A stretch of 64,000 nt of DNA. It comes from Paenibacillus sp. GP183 (GTDB lineage Bacteria; Bacillota; Bacilli; Paenibacillales; NBRC-103111). Positions 25,978-33,917 of this stretch are shown here, one piece after another (position 1 is the first letter of the stretch; each line of letters starts with the position of its first letter). The notes below the pieces were generated by a model that worked only from the letters and a program-made list of their open reading frames with translations, made no database searches and had not been told where the DNA came from. The stretch is from NCBI RefSeq assembly GCF_900104695.1, contig NZ_FNSW01000001.1, positions 4,458,001-4,522,000 of the forward strand, given 5' to 3'. The position numbers were made by a program, and so were the translations under genes.

Positions 25978-26862
25978 ATGAGTGCAGCGATTGAAATGAA
26001 AAGTCTACGCAAAGCCTTCGGAGATCATGTAGTGCTGGACAGTATCGATCTGTCGGTTCCATCAGGAGTGATTTTTGCGCTTCTGGGTCCGAACGGGGCC
26101 GGGAAGACGACGCTGATCCACATCCTTTCCACGCTGGTCACTCCGGATGAGGGAACCGTGCACGTAGCAGGACATGATATCATCACCGATAAGGAAGGGG
26201 TGAAGCGATCCATCAGCCTAACCGGCCAGTTCGCAGCCGTCGACGAGGTGTTAACCGCGGATGAGAACCTGCGCATGATGGGTAGGCTCTCTGGCCTTAC
26301 AACAGCGGAAGCTCGCATAAGAGCGACCGAGTTGCTGGAGAGCTTCGATCTTACGGCAGCAGCGCACAAACGGGTAAAGACATATTCAGGAGGGATGCGT
26401 CGCCGGCTGGATCTGGCGTTAAGCCTGGTGGTTAGTCGACCGATCCTGTTTCTAGACGAACCGACAATGGGTCTAGACACCCAGAGCAGGCGGGAGCTTT
26501 GGAAGAATATCAGACAGCTTGCTGCGCAGGGCGTAACTGTTTTTCTAACCACGCAATACCTCGAGGAAGCAGATCAATTGGCGGATGTCATTGCCGTCAT
26601 TGCCGGAGGCCGCGTCGTGGCGCAAGGAACCACGGATCAGCTCAAATCTCGCATCGGCGGCGAGGTAGTCGAGCTGAGGGACGAGAATGACGAAATCATC
26701 CGTGAAATACCGACAGGCGGCAGCATCGGTGAAGTCAAAATGACCATCGATGAGTTGGCCCGTACAGCGCCAGATGGATCGCGCGTGAACATTCGCAGAC
26801 CGAGCATGGACGATGTATTTATCGCTTTGACCACCAAACAAATGGAGGGGTCCATCATATGA
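25978..26862 (+). CDS. ABC transporter ATP-binding protein (DrrA type)
   Basis: The protein has 294 residues. Walker A is GPNGAGKTT (about residues 37-45), the signature is YSGGMRRRLDLA, and Walker B is PILFLDEPTMGLD. The C-terminal extension with VNIRRPSMDDVFIALT is typical of the daunorubicin-resistance DrrA group. It energises drug or lipid export with the next gene's permease. The downstream start overlaps the stop (ATGA), so the two are coupled. Confidence 0.93.
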   Translation: MSAAIEMKSLRKAFGDHVVLDSIDLSVPSGVIFALLGPNGAGKTTLIHILSTLVTPDEGTVHVAGHDIITDKEGVKRSISLTGQFAAVDEVLTADENLRMMGRLSGLTTAEARIRATELLESFDLTAAAHKRVKTYSGGMRRRLDLALSLVVSRPILFLDEPTMGLDTQSRRELWKNIRQLAAQGVTVFLTTQYLEEADQLADVIAVIAGGRVVAQGTTDQLKSRIGGEVVELRDENDEIIREIPTGGSIGEVKMTIDELARTAPDGSRVNIRRPSMDDVFIALTTKQMEGSII

Positions 26863-27647
26863 TCAATTTCATCAATCCGTCCAAATCGGCAGCTATCGGA
26901 ACCACCATTGCCGTCTTCATTGGACGGAGCATCCGACACAGCCTGCGCAACACAGAGGCGTTGGTAATGGCAATCGCGCTTCCGATTATGCTAATGCTGC
27001 TGTTCACCTACGTGTTTGGAGGTGCGATCGATCACAGTGGGCAATACGTTAACTACGTTGTACCGGGCATTATCCTGCTTTGCGCAGGATTCGGATCCTC
27101 AAGCACTGCGGTGGACGTGGCTGGAGACATGACAAACGGCATTATCAACCGATTTCGAACAATGCCAATACGCAGCATGAATGTTATTGTAGGGCATGTC
27201 ATCGCGAGTCTTGCTCGCAACTTAGTGGCAACTGCCATCGTCATTGGCGTCGCGTTGCTAGTTGGGTTCCGCACATCAGCAGGAATTGTGGAATGGCTCG
27301 GCGCATTCGGTGTAATAACCCTGTTCATTCTCGCATTTACCTGGCTCTACGCTGCCATCGGCCTTGTCGCCGGCAGTCCATCTGCCGCGAGTGGTTACGG
27401 TTTCGCTCTACTTTTTCTCCCCTACCTCTCCAGTGCATTCGTCCCGACAGAAACCATGCCAACTTGGCTGCGAGGGATAGCTGACAATCAACCCATTACG
27501 CCTGTTATCGAAACGATCCGTCGCCTGCTCACCGGAGCCCCAATCCAAGAGGTTGCATGGTGGGCCGTTGGATGGTGCGTGTTCATTCTTCTCGGATCTT
27601 ACGGTTGGGCCTGGTGGACGTTTGATCGGAAGGCAGGACGGCTGTAG
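26859..27647 (+). CDS. ABC-2 type permease (DrrB type)
   Basis: The protein has 262 residues with six predicted membrane helices. The ABC-2 pattern LPIMLMLLFTYVFGGAI, then VNYVVPGIILLCAGFG, and the later PYLSSAFVPTETMPTWLRGIA match DrrB-like permeases. It pairs with the ATPase encoded just upstream, forming a probable efflux pump for a hydrophobic compound under TetR control. Confidence 0.92.
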   Translation: MINFINPSKSAAIGTTIAVFIGRSIRHSLRNTEALVMAIALPIMLMLLFTYVFGGAIDHSGQYVNYVVPGIILLCAGFGSSSTAVDVAGDMTNGIINRFRTMPIRSMNVIVGHVIASLARNLVATAIVIGVALLVGFRTSAGIVEWLGAFGVITLFILAFTWLYAAIGLVAGSPSAASGYGFALLFLPYLSSAFVPTETMPTWLRGIADNQPITPVIETIRRLLTGAPIQEVAWWAVGWCVFILLGSYGWAWWTFDRKAGRL

Positions 27648-27689
27648 CAGAATCGCTATAAGTTATCGAATGAAAAGGTACCTTCGGGT

Positions 27690-27718
27690 TAAGCTAACGA
27701 AAAACGCGTAGCAAAGCC
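27690..27718 (+). repeat. Dispersed repeat, degenerate unit A
   Basis: AAGCTAACGAAAAACGCGTAG, starting 43 nt after the permease stop, matches the unit of the repeat family described in the findings. It is the leftmost copy I found. Confidence 0.5.
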
Positions 27719-27804
27719 CATCATACTTAACAATGGAAAATACAGTATATGGTATAATGTTTTGGTCAATATACAGTTTTATAGACAAGATATGGGGGAA
27801 TCAA

Positions 27805-28191
27805 ATGGAATGTCCATTCTGCTATCCAAAATTAGATGAAGATGAAAGTATCGTTTATAGTAACGAATATTGTTTATTTTTGCAAAAACCTCAACCAGTA
27901 TTAGTAGGATCAGGTTTAATAATACCTAAGGCTCATAGGGAAACAGTGTTTGACTTAACTCCCCAAGAATGGCAAGCTACATTCGACTTATTACATCAGG
28001 TAAAGGGGTATATTGAGAAGACATATAAATCACAGGGATTTAATGTTGGTTGGAATTGTGGTCACGTTGGTGGACAAGAAATATTTCATGCTCATCTACA
28101 CGTTATTCCTAGATTTGAGGATGAACCTTTAGCAGGTAAGGGTTTAAGGTATTGGTTAAAGCAACCTAATAATAAACGTATAGGAGTATAA
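27805..28191 (+). CDS. HIT domain protein
   Basis: The protein has 128 residues. The histidine-triad HAHLHVIPR lies near residue 98, and CPFC near the N-terminus could bind zinc. HIT proteins hydrolyse nucleotide phosphoramidates or dinucleoside polyphosphates. I chose ATG 27805, which has GGGGGA upstream; the longer frame starts with a membrane-like stretch that does not fit the family. It is a single gene ahead of an insertion sequence. Confidence 0.88.
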   Translation: MECPFCYPKLDEDESIVYSNEYCLFLQKPQPVLVGSGLIIPKAHRETVFDLTPQEWQATFDLLHQVKGYIEKTYKSQGFNVGWNCGHVGGQEIFHAHLHVIPRFEDEPLAGKGLRYWLKQPNNKRIGV

Positions 28192-28365
28192 GAGCCATTG
28201 AGCTCCCATGAAAATAAAAAGCTCAAAAATCTAAAAAAAGGCAAATTAAAGTAGACCCAGAAAAAACTTTTTTTTAAAAACTACGACAGCAAGATTGACT
28301 AGCAGGAATTTCCAATCTTTTATCGAAAGTATAAAGGTCAGAATTTATTGTAGGAGATGACCTTA

Positions 28366-29412
28366 ATGCTTGAGAAAAATAGATTGGGTGCTGCGCCCAG
28401 AGTTTACTTCAGACCTGAGTTTAAAAAATGTCCGCACTGTGAGTCAAAATTGCGGAGAACCCATACAGCATGGGAGAAAAAGATTGTCACAACAAACGGA
28501 ATCATCCATGCATGGAGTATGGCTTATGCTTGCAAAAATCTAGATTGTACACATACAGGAGTTGCGTATAAATCTGCTGAAGCTGAGATGCTTAGCATGA
28601 AGCATTCCTCATATGGATATGATGTGCTTGCTCTCGTTGGAGAACTGCGCTTTAAGCAGCATCGAACAGTTAAAGAAGTTGCTGATGCGTTGAATGAACG
28701 AGGTATTCCAACGAGTGAAAGGCATGCTCAAAATTTGTACGAACGCTATCAGACGTTGCTTTCTGCGAGTTTGGATGATCATGTAAACAAAGTACTTGCA
28801 GAGACTACCGAACAAAATGGCGGCGTCATCTTATCGATGGATGGCGTTCAGCCTGAGAAAGGGAATGAAACTCTATATGTCCTACGCGAAGTATTCAGCG
28901 GCACGGTACTCGCTGCACAAAACATGAAGAGCGGAACGGCAGAAGAGCTGAAGACGCTCATTGAACCCATCATGGAGTTGGGCTATCCAATCGTAGGTAT
29001 TGTAAGTGACGGGCAAAAATCCATTCGGCTGGCATTTGAGACCTTGTTACCGGATGTGCCTTACCAATACTGTCAGTACCATTATCTGAAGGACATAGCC
29101 AAACCCATTGTCGAAGCCGATCGTAAATTAAAAATGGAACTCAAAAAAAGCATGCGCGGGATTCGGGACATCGAACGAAAAATAGAACAGGCTGAGATCC
29201 AAGCATCCGAGACGGGGAAAACGGAACAGCCAGATTCGGAAACTGCTGAAATTACCGAAGCGCAGATTGCCAAGGGATATGTGGCAGCTGTCCGAGCCTT
29301 GCTCCTAGAAGACGGAGATCCACCATTGGAGCTTCCTGGATTAATGATTTATGAACGTGCACAAGCGATTCAGGCTTCTTTACAAAGATGCTTGAGTAAA
29401 AAAAGAGCCTAG
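28366..29412 (+). CDS. DDE transposase, N-terminal and central part
   Basis: The part holds 348 residues. A zinc-like motif KKCPHCESKLRR lies near the N-terminus. A helix-turn-helix-like KQHRTVKEVADALNERGI follows, then the first catalytic block ILSMDGVQPEKG and the second IVGIVSDGQKSIRLA, typical of RNase H-fold transposases. The frame ends right after LSKK at the A7 run 29398-29404. Dropping one A would join it to the next frame as LSKKEPSLLQN. ATG 28366 is 9 nt after GGAG. Confidence 0.8.
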   Translation: MLEKNRLGAAPRVYFRPEFKKCPHCESKLRRTHTAWEKKIVTTNGIIHAWSMAYACKNLDCTHTGVAYKSAEAEMLSMKHSSYGYDVLALVGELRFKQHRTVKEVADALNERGIPTSERHAQNLYERYQTLLSASLDDHVNKVLAETTEQNGGVILSMDGVQPEKGNETLYVLREVFSGTVLAAQNMKSGTAEELKTLIEPIMELGYPIVGIVSDGQKSIRLAFETLLPDVPYQYCQYHYLKDIAKPIVEADRKLKMELKKSMRGIRDIERKIEQAEIQASETGKTEQPDSETAEITEAQIAKGYVAAVRALLLEDGDPPLELPGLMIYERAQAIQASLQRCLSKKRA

Positions 29413-29413
29413 T

Positions 29414-30004
29414 TTGCTTCAAAATATTATCAGAATATTCAGCAAAATAGATGAAATGAATCCTGTTTATGAAGCCGTATCGCGGCTAATGAAACCGATG
29501 GATTATATCGCCATTATCCTTACCCCTGGTGAAGATAAAACTAGCGAGACGGTTGAATGGGAGCTATCAATGTTACTGAATTGGGTAAAACAAACCTACA
29601 CGCTTGAGAATGACGAACTCATGGTTAACAATTTACTCAACTTTTCCAAAGGGTTTTGGAGAGGTCTATTCACTTGTTATGATCATTATTACATTCCAAG
29701 AACAAATAATGACTTGGAGCAATTCTTTCGACAGACGAAGGCTAGTCACCGTCGAATTACAGGACTTCGTAACTGGAACAGCTACATCGTACGCAATGGT
29801 GAAATGATCGTATTGGTGAACGATGCGCTTCGTCAAGAGCATGTGATTTCACGACTGCGTTCCGTTTCCTTTAGTCGTTATAAAGCACGGAAAGCACAGT
29901 GGGACCAGCGTTTAACCTGTGTCATATTACGTAAAAAGTTTAATCGCAATACCGAAGGCTACCTCAACGACTTAGAGCATAAATGGAATTTATTGAACAG
30001 TTAG
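29414..30004 (+). CDS. DDE transposase, C-terminal part
   Basis: The part holds 196 residues and contains the probable third acidic residue in TNNDLEQFFRQTKASHRRITG. It has no ribosome-binding site of its own and directly continues the preceding frame across the A7 run. It is either made by slippage on the A run or the transposase is dead. The right inverted repeat follows 8 nt after the stop region. Confidence 0.75.
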   Translation: MLQNIIRIFSKIDEMNPVYEAVSRLMKPMDYIAIILTPGEDKTSETVEWELSMLLNWVKQTYTLENDELMVNNLLNFSKGFWRGLFTCYDHYYIPRTNNDLEQFFRQTKASHRRITGLRNWNSYIVRNGEMIVLVNDALRQEHVISRLRSVSFSRYKARKAQWDQRLTCVILRKKFNRNTEGYLNDLEHKWNLLNS

Positions 30005-30024
30005 TTGATTATGCTGTCGTAGTT

Positions 30025-30600
30025 AAAAAAGGCTGAGCCTCTGATTGATCCTTATGGAGTTGGGTGGTAATGTAGCAACTTTCTTCTAAAAAAAGGTGAG
30101 GCTGGTGCAACCAATCAAAAAGGATTAATCTCCCATAAGTGCTACCCATATTGGGTGCGACAGTCTGTGATGCACCGTGATGGTTGGAGTCAGACTAACG
30201 GTTGGGCTCTAAATGGCACCATAGCTTATAGACCTTCTTCTCCCAGCCATAGTAGAAGTATTGACAGATTTTATCCATTTTCATCCTCTGTGGTGCAGCG
30301 CTGGTCTTGCGATGCATGAATGACGGGTACGTTAGTTGATAAACGATCCATAAAAAAACGAAGGAGCTGCCGCGGCAGTTCTTTTTGACATGATCACAAA
30401 ATAAATGTTTATGTACATATGCCTAAAAACGTAAAGGTCCTCTTTTATTTTTATGGATACATCCGCACAACCGCCAACTTTTTAAAAATTACTCATTTAA
30501 ATCTCATCTAAATCTCATTTTCCATTAAGCTTATCTTCAGAAATTATGGTTACCCTAAAAAATGTAAGATAAAATTTGGATAACAAGGCGGAATGAGACT
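30025..30600. other. Gap between the insertion sequence and the PepSY gene
   Basis: A start-less open stretch at about 30075-30319 would read GWSQTNGWALNG and SIDRFYPFSSSVVQRW, possibly a decayed exported protein, but I cannot name it. ACGGGTACGTTAGTTGA at 30327 looks like a repeat unit. A terminator-like hairpin GGAGCTGCCGCGGCAGTTC with a T run lies at 30362-30386, and a near copy exists at 43388. Confidence 0.45.
30498..30518 (+). promoter_or_regulatory. 11-bp direct repeat, candidate response-regulator box
   Basis: TAAATCTCAT occurs at 30498 and 30509, an 11-bp period typical for OmpR/PhoB-type regulators, about 80 nt upstream of the PepSY gene start. Confidence 0.45.
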
Positions 30601-31053
30601 GTGAAATCGATTAGTAAGAAAATCGTTGTAGGCACATTAGCAGCAAGTTTGATATTTGGAGGTGGCTTGATCGTAATGCCACATAATCAGTCATTCGCGG
30701 CAGTTACAGGAACTTCTACCGCAAACACGACAATAACAACAACAGACGACCAAGAGACAGCCGATGATGCAGGACCGATAGCAGATGACCAAAATAAAGA
30801 AGCCGCGGATTTAAGTCAAGTCGATCTGCAGAAGCAAGCCAAAATTACAAAAGAGCAAAGTACCACCATTGCTACGGCACAAGTTCATGGAACCGTAAAA
30901 GATGTTCAACTGGAAGATGAAAACGGCACAGCTGTATACAATGTACAGATTCAAGACAGTAATGGTAAAATCACGGAAGTTAAGGTAGATGCTGCGACAG
31001 GGAAAATCACGAAACAAGAACAAGCAGATAATGAGCAAGAAGATCAAGATTAG
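30601..31053 (+). CDS. Secreted PepSY-domain protein
   Basis: The protein has 150 residues. The signal peptide runs to about residue 33 (Ala-rich cut near SFAA), followed by an acidic Thr/Asp-rich linker. A PepSY repeat covers about residues 80-140 (AKITKEQSTTIATAQV...VDAATGKITKQEQ). PepSY proteins often modulate peptidases or sensor kinases outside the cell. It starts with GTG 30601; the site AGGCGG is weak. The 11-bp repeat upstream suggests control by a two-component system. Confidence 0.8.
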   Translation: MKSISKKIVVGTLAASLIFGGGLIVMPHNQSFAAVTGTSTANTTITTTDDQETADDAGPIADDQNKEAADLSQVDLQKQAKITKEQSTTIATAQVHGTVKDVQLEDENGTAVYNVQIQDSNGKITEVKVDAATGKITKQEQADNEQEDQD

Positions 31054-31195
31054 GAAACGAATGACGATCAACAACAATAAAGGCTTGGGCTCCGACAATA
31101 TTTAACGAAAGAAGCAAACTGTTTGTTCTATACTTTCCTTAAAGGAGTTGGCACCTTTGTTGGCACTTACAAAACGAGAAAGGAAACAAATCAAC

Positions 31196-31432
31196 ATGAA
31201 GAAGTTACTCGTAGTAGGGCTTTCCGCTTGTTTATTGCTTAGTTTCACAGGCTCTGCTTTTGCTGCTACTAAAGCTACCGTTCAAACTAAACACACCGTA
31301 ACTCATGCTAAGAAAAAGGTTACAACAGCTAAGAAAACAACTAAGGCTAACTCTAAAAACTACGCTGTGAGTAAAAATAAAAAGGCAAAGGCTGTACATA
31401 AAAAAACAACAAAGACTGCAAAAACAGCGTAA
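31196..31432 (+). CDS. Small secreted Lys/Thr-rich protein
   Basis: The protein has 78 residues. A clear signal peptide (KKLLVVGLSACLLLSFTGSAFA) is followed by about 55 residues made mostly of Lys, Thr, Ala and Val (TAKKTTKANSKNYAVSKN). ATG 31196 has AAAGGA upstream. The strongly basic mature chain could bind the anionic wall or DNA; no family is recognised. A GTCGCGG/CGCGGC hairpin with a T run follows at about 31461-31490. Confidence 0.65.
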   Translation: MKKLLVVGLSACLLLSFTGSAFAATKATVQTKHTVTHAKKKVTTAKKTTKANSKNYAVSKNKKAKAVHKKTTKTAKTA

Positions 31433-31584
31433 TGCATAAAGTTGAATATCAAATTTTGGAGTCGCGGACCAGTGTCGCGGCTTTTTATTTTACATATCGA
31501 AGACCTTACATGAAATTTGGGGAGCGGTGCATTAGAATTAACAAAAAACGTTGAATAGGATTTGTAAAAATGAGGTTACTTGTT

Positions 31585-31640
31585 ACGCTAACGGAAACGA
31601 TAGCGGGATAGCAGTTGCTTCGGCAGCCGTTTTTTATTTA
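31585..31640 (+). repeat. Dispersed repeat, unit A with a UUCG hairpin
   Basis: CTAACGGAAACGATAGCG is followed by GTTGC-TTCG-GCAGC, a stem with the stable C(UUCG)G loop, and a T run. It lies in the long gap between the Lys-rich gene and the lipoprotein gene. The rest of that gap (31490-31867) shows no gene. Confidence 0.75.
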
Positions 31641-31867
31641 AACCGGTTATTGCTAAAACAACTATGATGCCGATAAACTCGGCGTATGCTATCGCGGTTG
31701 CACATTAGCAACCATTAGCGGAACGTTCCCATCAGATGTTAGTCGTCGAACGTCATCCCCACGAAACCTCGACCCCTTATTTTTGTATAACTTTTGGATC
31801 ATCGTTTACGTCTAAGATATTGAATACTAACGTTTGCATGTGAACAGAATCACTAACGGAGGAAACG

Positions 31868-32062
31868 ATGATGAAAAGCCTATTAATCTCAATTGCATTG
31901 CTTATATTGGTATTGACCGCCTGCAAGAATTTGCTCGTCACCCCTACAAATGAAGTGTCTACAGTACCTGCGACAACGAAACCTCATGAAGAGAATACCC
32001 CAGTTGTATTCTCCTCCACTCCACCTCTTAATCAAACCCCCGCAAAACCAGATCCGACTTGA
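31868..32062 (+). CDS. Small lipoprotein
   Basis: The protein has 64 residues. A signal sequence with lipobox LVLTAC (Cys at residue 19) is followed by a Pro/Thr-rich mature part. GGAGG precedes the start, which may be ATG 31868 or 31871. The function is not known. A full copy of the dispersed repeat starts 58 nt after its stop. Confidence 0.7.
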   Translation: MMKSLLISIALLILVLTACKNLLVTPTNEVSTVPATTKPHEENTPVVFSSTPPLNQTPAKPDPT

Positions 32063-32118
32063 ACTTCTAGCGATGGCTGAATCGGTATACGAACAGTTAT
32101 TCAAAAGTTGACTTTGTT

Positions 32119-32213
32119 CCGCTAACGGATAACAATAGCGGAATATAACGGCTGCAGATCTGAAGATCAGCAGCCGATTGCTCAGCTAACGGGCAGTTAT
32201 TTAGAACCGAATG
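32119..32213 (+). repeat. Dispersed repeat, complete A-hairpin-B copy
   Basis: Unit A is at 32121-32146. A long hairpin CGGCTGC-A-GATC with its complement is at 32149-32176, with loop TGAA. Unit B (CTAACGGGCAGTTATTTAGA) starts at 32186. This is one of the clearest copies. Confidence 0.85.
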
Positions 32214-32381
32214 ACATTTATTAAGCAGTCCTGACACCCAACAAAACTGAGTCATGATCAAAGCTTCGGCATTATCTCGCTGAGGCTTTTTAACACATAG
32301 TCAAGGAGCCAAATGGCATAATATCAATAGTTTGACACACATAGCTGACTGACCGTTTTCATGCGTAGTTTAAAAATGTTG

Positions 32382-32437
32382 TTGACAAGATACCAAATGG
32401 TGTCCTATAATCAAAGAGTCACCAAATAGTGTCCTAT
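32382..32437 (+). promoter_or_regulatory. Sigma-A promoter with two operator-like repeats
   Basis: TTGACA (32382) and TATAAT (32406) are 18 nt apart. ACCAAATRGTGTCCTAT occurs twice, at 32392 and 32421; the first copy covers the spacer and the -10 box, the second lies just downstream. Each copy contains the ACCAAATGGT palindrome or a near version of it. This fits autorepression by the ArsR-type product encoded next. Confidence 0.75.
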
Positions 32438-32471
32438 CAGAGGATCAACAAAGAACTTAGGAGGGGGTGTT

Positions 32472-32801
32472 GTGAACGAGAACAACCAGTTACGGGATGT
32501 GTTTGACGCGCTTGCAGATCCAACTAGGCGCCGACTGATTCGTCTGTTAGCAGAGGCAGAGGAGATACCGCTTCATGAATTAACGGCACAGTTTCAAATG
32601 GGCCGTACAGCGGTATCCAAGCATTTGACAATCCTTAAAGAGGCCGGATTGGTACTTGACCGAAAAGTCGGCAGAGAAACGCGATTTAGGCTAAACGCCT
32701 CTCCACTCAGAGAAATTCAAGATTGGGTGGCTTTCTACAGCAAGTTCTGGAGTACGAATATGTTGCGCTTGAACCAACTATTAGAGGAGGAAGAAGAATG
32801 A
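32472..32801 (+). CDS. ArsR-family regulator
   Basis: The protein has 109 residues. The winged helix is plain: FDALADPTRRRLIRLLAEAEE, then ELTAQFQMGRTAVSKHLTILKEAGLV and the wing KVGRETRFRL. No metal-binding Cys pair is present, as in the ArsR-SRPBCC group that senses other signals. GTG 32472 lies after AGGAGGGGG. It overlaps the SRPBCC gene by 4 nt (ATGA). The upstream repeated operator suggests autoregulation. Confidence 0.92.
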   Translation: MNENNQLRDVFDALADPTRRRLIRLLAEAEEIPLHELTAQFQMGRTAVSKHLTILKEAGLVLDRKVGRETRFRLNASPLREIQDWVAFYSKFWSTNMLRLNQLLEEEEE

Positions 32802-33217
32802 GTTTAGCATTATCCTTGGATTTTCAGTACACGACATCGATCGAGAAACTTTGGTCCGCCTTAACCGATTCAAGCAAGCTTGCCAAGTGGGTGGTCAACA
32901 TCCACAATGGTCAGGCGATGGATAATGATTTTGAGCCCGTCGTAGGACACCGTTTTCAGTTTCGCACTCAGCCGTCCGAATATTGGGATGGCATTATTGA
33001 CGGAGAAGTGCTTATCGTGGACGCACCAAACCGGGTGTCCTATACTTGGGCCAGCGGAGGGGAGAAGCACACGGTCACCTGGACGCTGCAGGATTTAGGA
33101 GACGGAAAGGTTAACCTTCATCTCGAACAAACCGGGTTCGCCAATGCTCAAGGTCTCGAAGGCGCTAGGTATGGCTGGGGTAAATGGTGCGGCGAGCTTG
33201 AAAAGGTATTGGCCTAG
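32798..33217 (+). CDS. SRPBCC (AHSA1-like) protein
   Basis: The protein has 139 residues. The START/AHSA1 fold is recognised from TTSIEKLWSALTDSSKLAKWV, GEVLIVDAPNRVSYTW and TVTWTLQDLGDGKVNLHLEQTGF. These small proteins form a hydrophobic cavity and are usually encoded directly after an ArsR regulator, as here. AGGAGGAAGAAG precedes ATG 32798. It likely handles or senses the compound that the operon answers to. Confidence 0.88.
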   Translation: MSLALSLDFQYTTSIEKLWSALTDSSKLAKWVVNIHNGQAMDNDFEPVVGHRFQFRTQPSEYWDGIIDGEVLIVDAPNRVSYTWASGGEKHTVTWTLQDLGDGKVNLHLEQTGFANAQGLEGARYGWGKWCGELEKVLA

Positions 33218-33285
33218 TTGTAAAAGGAAGGAGAGCCATATGAATATCATTTTTTGTTATTTTACAAAGTTTTCTGCTCGTCTCC

Positions 33286-33582
33286 ATGGCCTTTGGCGGC
33301 GGAAGCAAGCTGGCTGGTGCGAAAAATTTTGTTGAAATGTTCGAGTCGATTAAACTGCCGCAATGGTTTCGAGTTGTTACTGGGCTCGTTCAACTAGCCG
33401 GGGCAGCCGGACTTGTTATCGGATACTGGAATCCGGTAGCAGCCATATGGGCAGGCATTTGGATTGGCATCACGATGCTAGTGGCATGCCTTTTACATTT
33501 CAGAGTCAAGCATCCTATTGGAAAAGCGATACCGGCCTTTGTGATTACTTTGATTGCAGCCACTCTGGTAGCAATCAAATGA
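33286..33582 (+). CDS. DoxX-like membrane protein, original start out of frame
   Basis: The protein has 98 residues from ATG 33286 and three membrane helices (LVQLAGAAGLVIGYW and later). The proper start is ATG 33240 with AAGGAAGGAGAG upstream, but a T6 run at 33250-33255 puts it out of frame. With five T the protein would begin MNIIFVILQSFLLVSMAFGG, as DoxX proteins do. The gene is thus either frame-shifted, phase-variable or affected by a sequence error. ArsR-SRPBCC-DoxX is a common operon. Confidence 0.7.
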   Translation: MAFGGGSKLAGAKNFVEMFESIKLPQWFRVVTGLVQLAGAAGLVIGYWNPVAAIWAGIWIGITMLVACLLHFRVKHPIGKAIPAFVITLIAATLVAIK

Positions 33583-33586
33583 GTAC

Positions 33587-33713
33587 ACTAGGCAGAGGAG
33601 ATACCGCTTCTTGAATTAACGACTCAGTTTCCAAAGGGGCCGTACAGCGGTATCCAAGCATTTGACCATCCTTTAAGAGGCAAGACTGGTACTTGACCGA
33701 AAAGTCGGCAGCA
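33587..33713 (+). repeat. Partial, diverged duplicate of the ArsR gene
   Basis: This stretch repeats 32546-32673 of the ArsR gene (GGCAGAGGAGATACCGC, then GGGCCGTACAGCGGTATC and ACTTGACCGAAAAGTCGGCAG) with several changes and no usable frame. It is a gene relic fused to the uvrA fragment. Confidence 0.85.
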
Positions 33714-33714
33714 C

Positions 33715-33858
33715 AACCTCGATGTGATTAGCCAAGCGGATTGGATTATCGATATGGGACCGGACGGAGGCAGCAGGGGCGGCCAGGTGGTGTTCGAGGG
33801 CACACCTCCGCAGATCATCCATGCGGAGCAGTCGATCACGGGAAAATACTTGATATAA
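33715..33858 (+). pseudogene. uvrA: C-terminal fragment of a UvrA-like excinuclease ATPase
   Basis: The frame reads NLDVISQADWIIDMGPDGGS, then GGQVVFEGTPPQII and a stop. This is the end of the second ABC module of UvrA (NLDVI..ADWIIDLGP.GG). Everything upstream is absent. It is joined directly to the ArsR duplicate, marking a rearrangement scar. Confidence 0.85.
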
Positions 33859-33917
33859 TTGAGGATGATCATTCCTCTCTGTCAGCGGATCGAAAAATTG
33901 AAATGGGGTGTTCCTTG

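Larger units (their letters stand above)
28279..30024 (+). mobile_element. Insertion sequence of about 1.75 kb with a split DDE-type transposase
   Basis: Terminal inverted repeats start AACTACGACAGCA on the left (28279) and are mirrored at 30024; about 19 of the first 23 positions match. The flanks are A/T runs, so only a 3-nt target repeat (AAA) could be read and it is not certain. The element contains one transposase reading frame broken at an A7 run. The family is not certain (ISNCY-, ISL3- or MULE-like). Confidence 0.85.

Noticed and set aside
31640-31867. A gene between the Lys-rich protein and the small lipoprotein
   Set aside because: No frame with start, ribosome-binding site and coding character; only a repeat copy and hairpins are visible.
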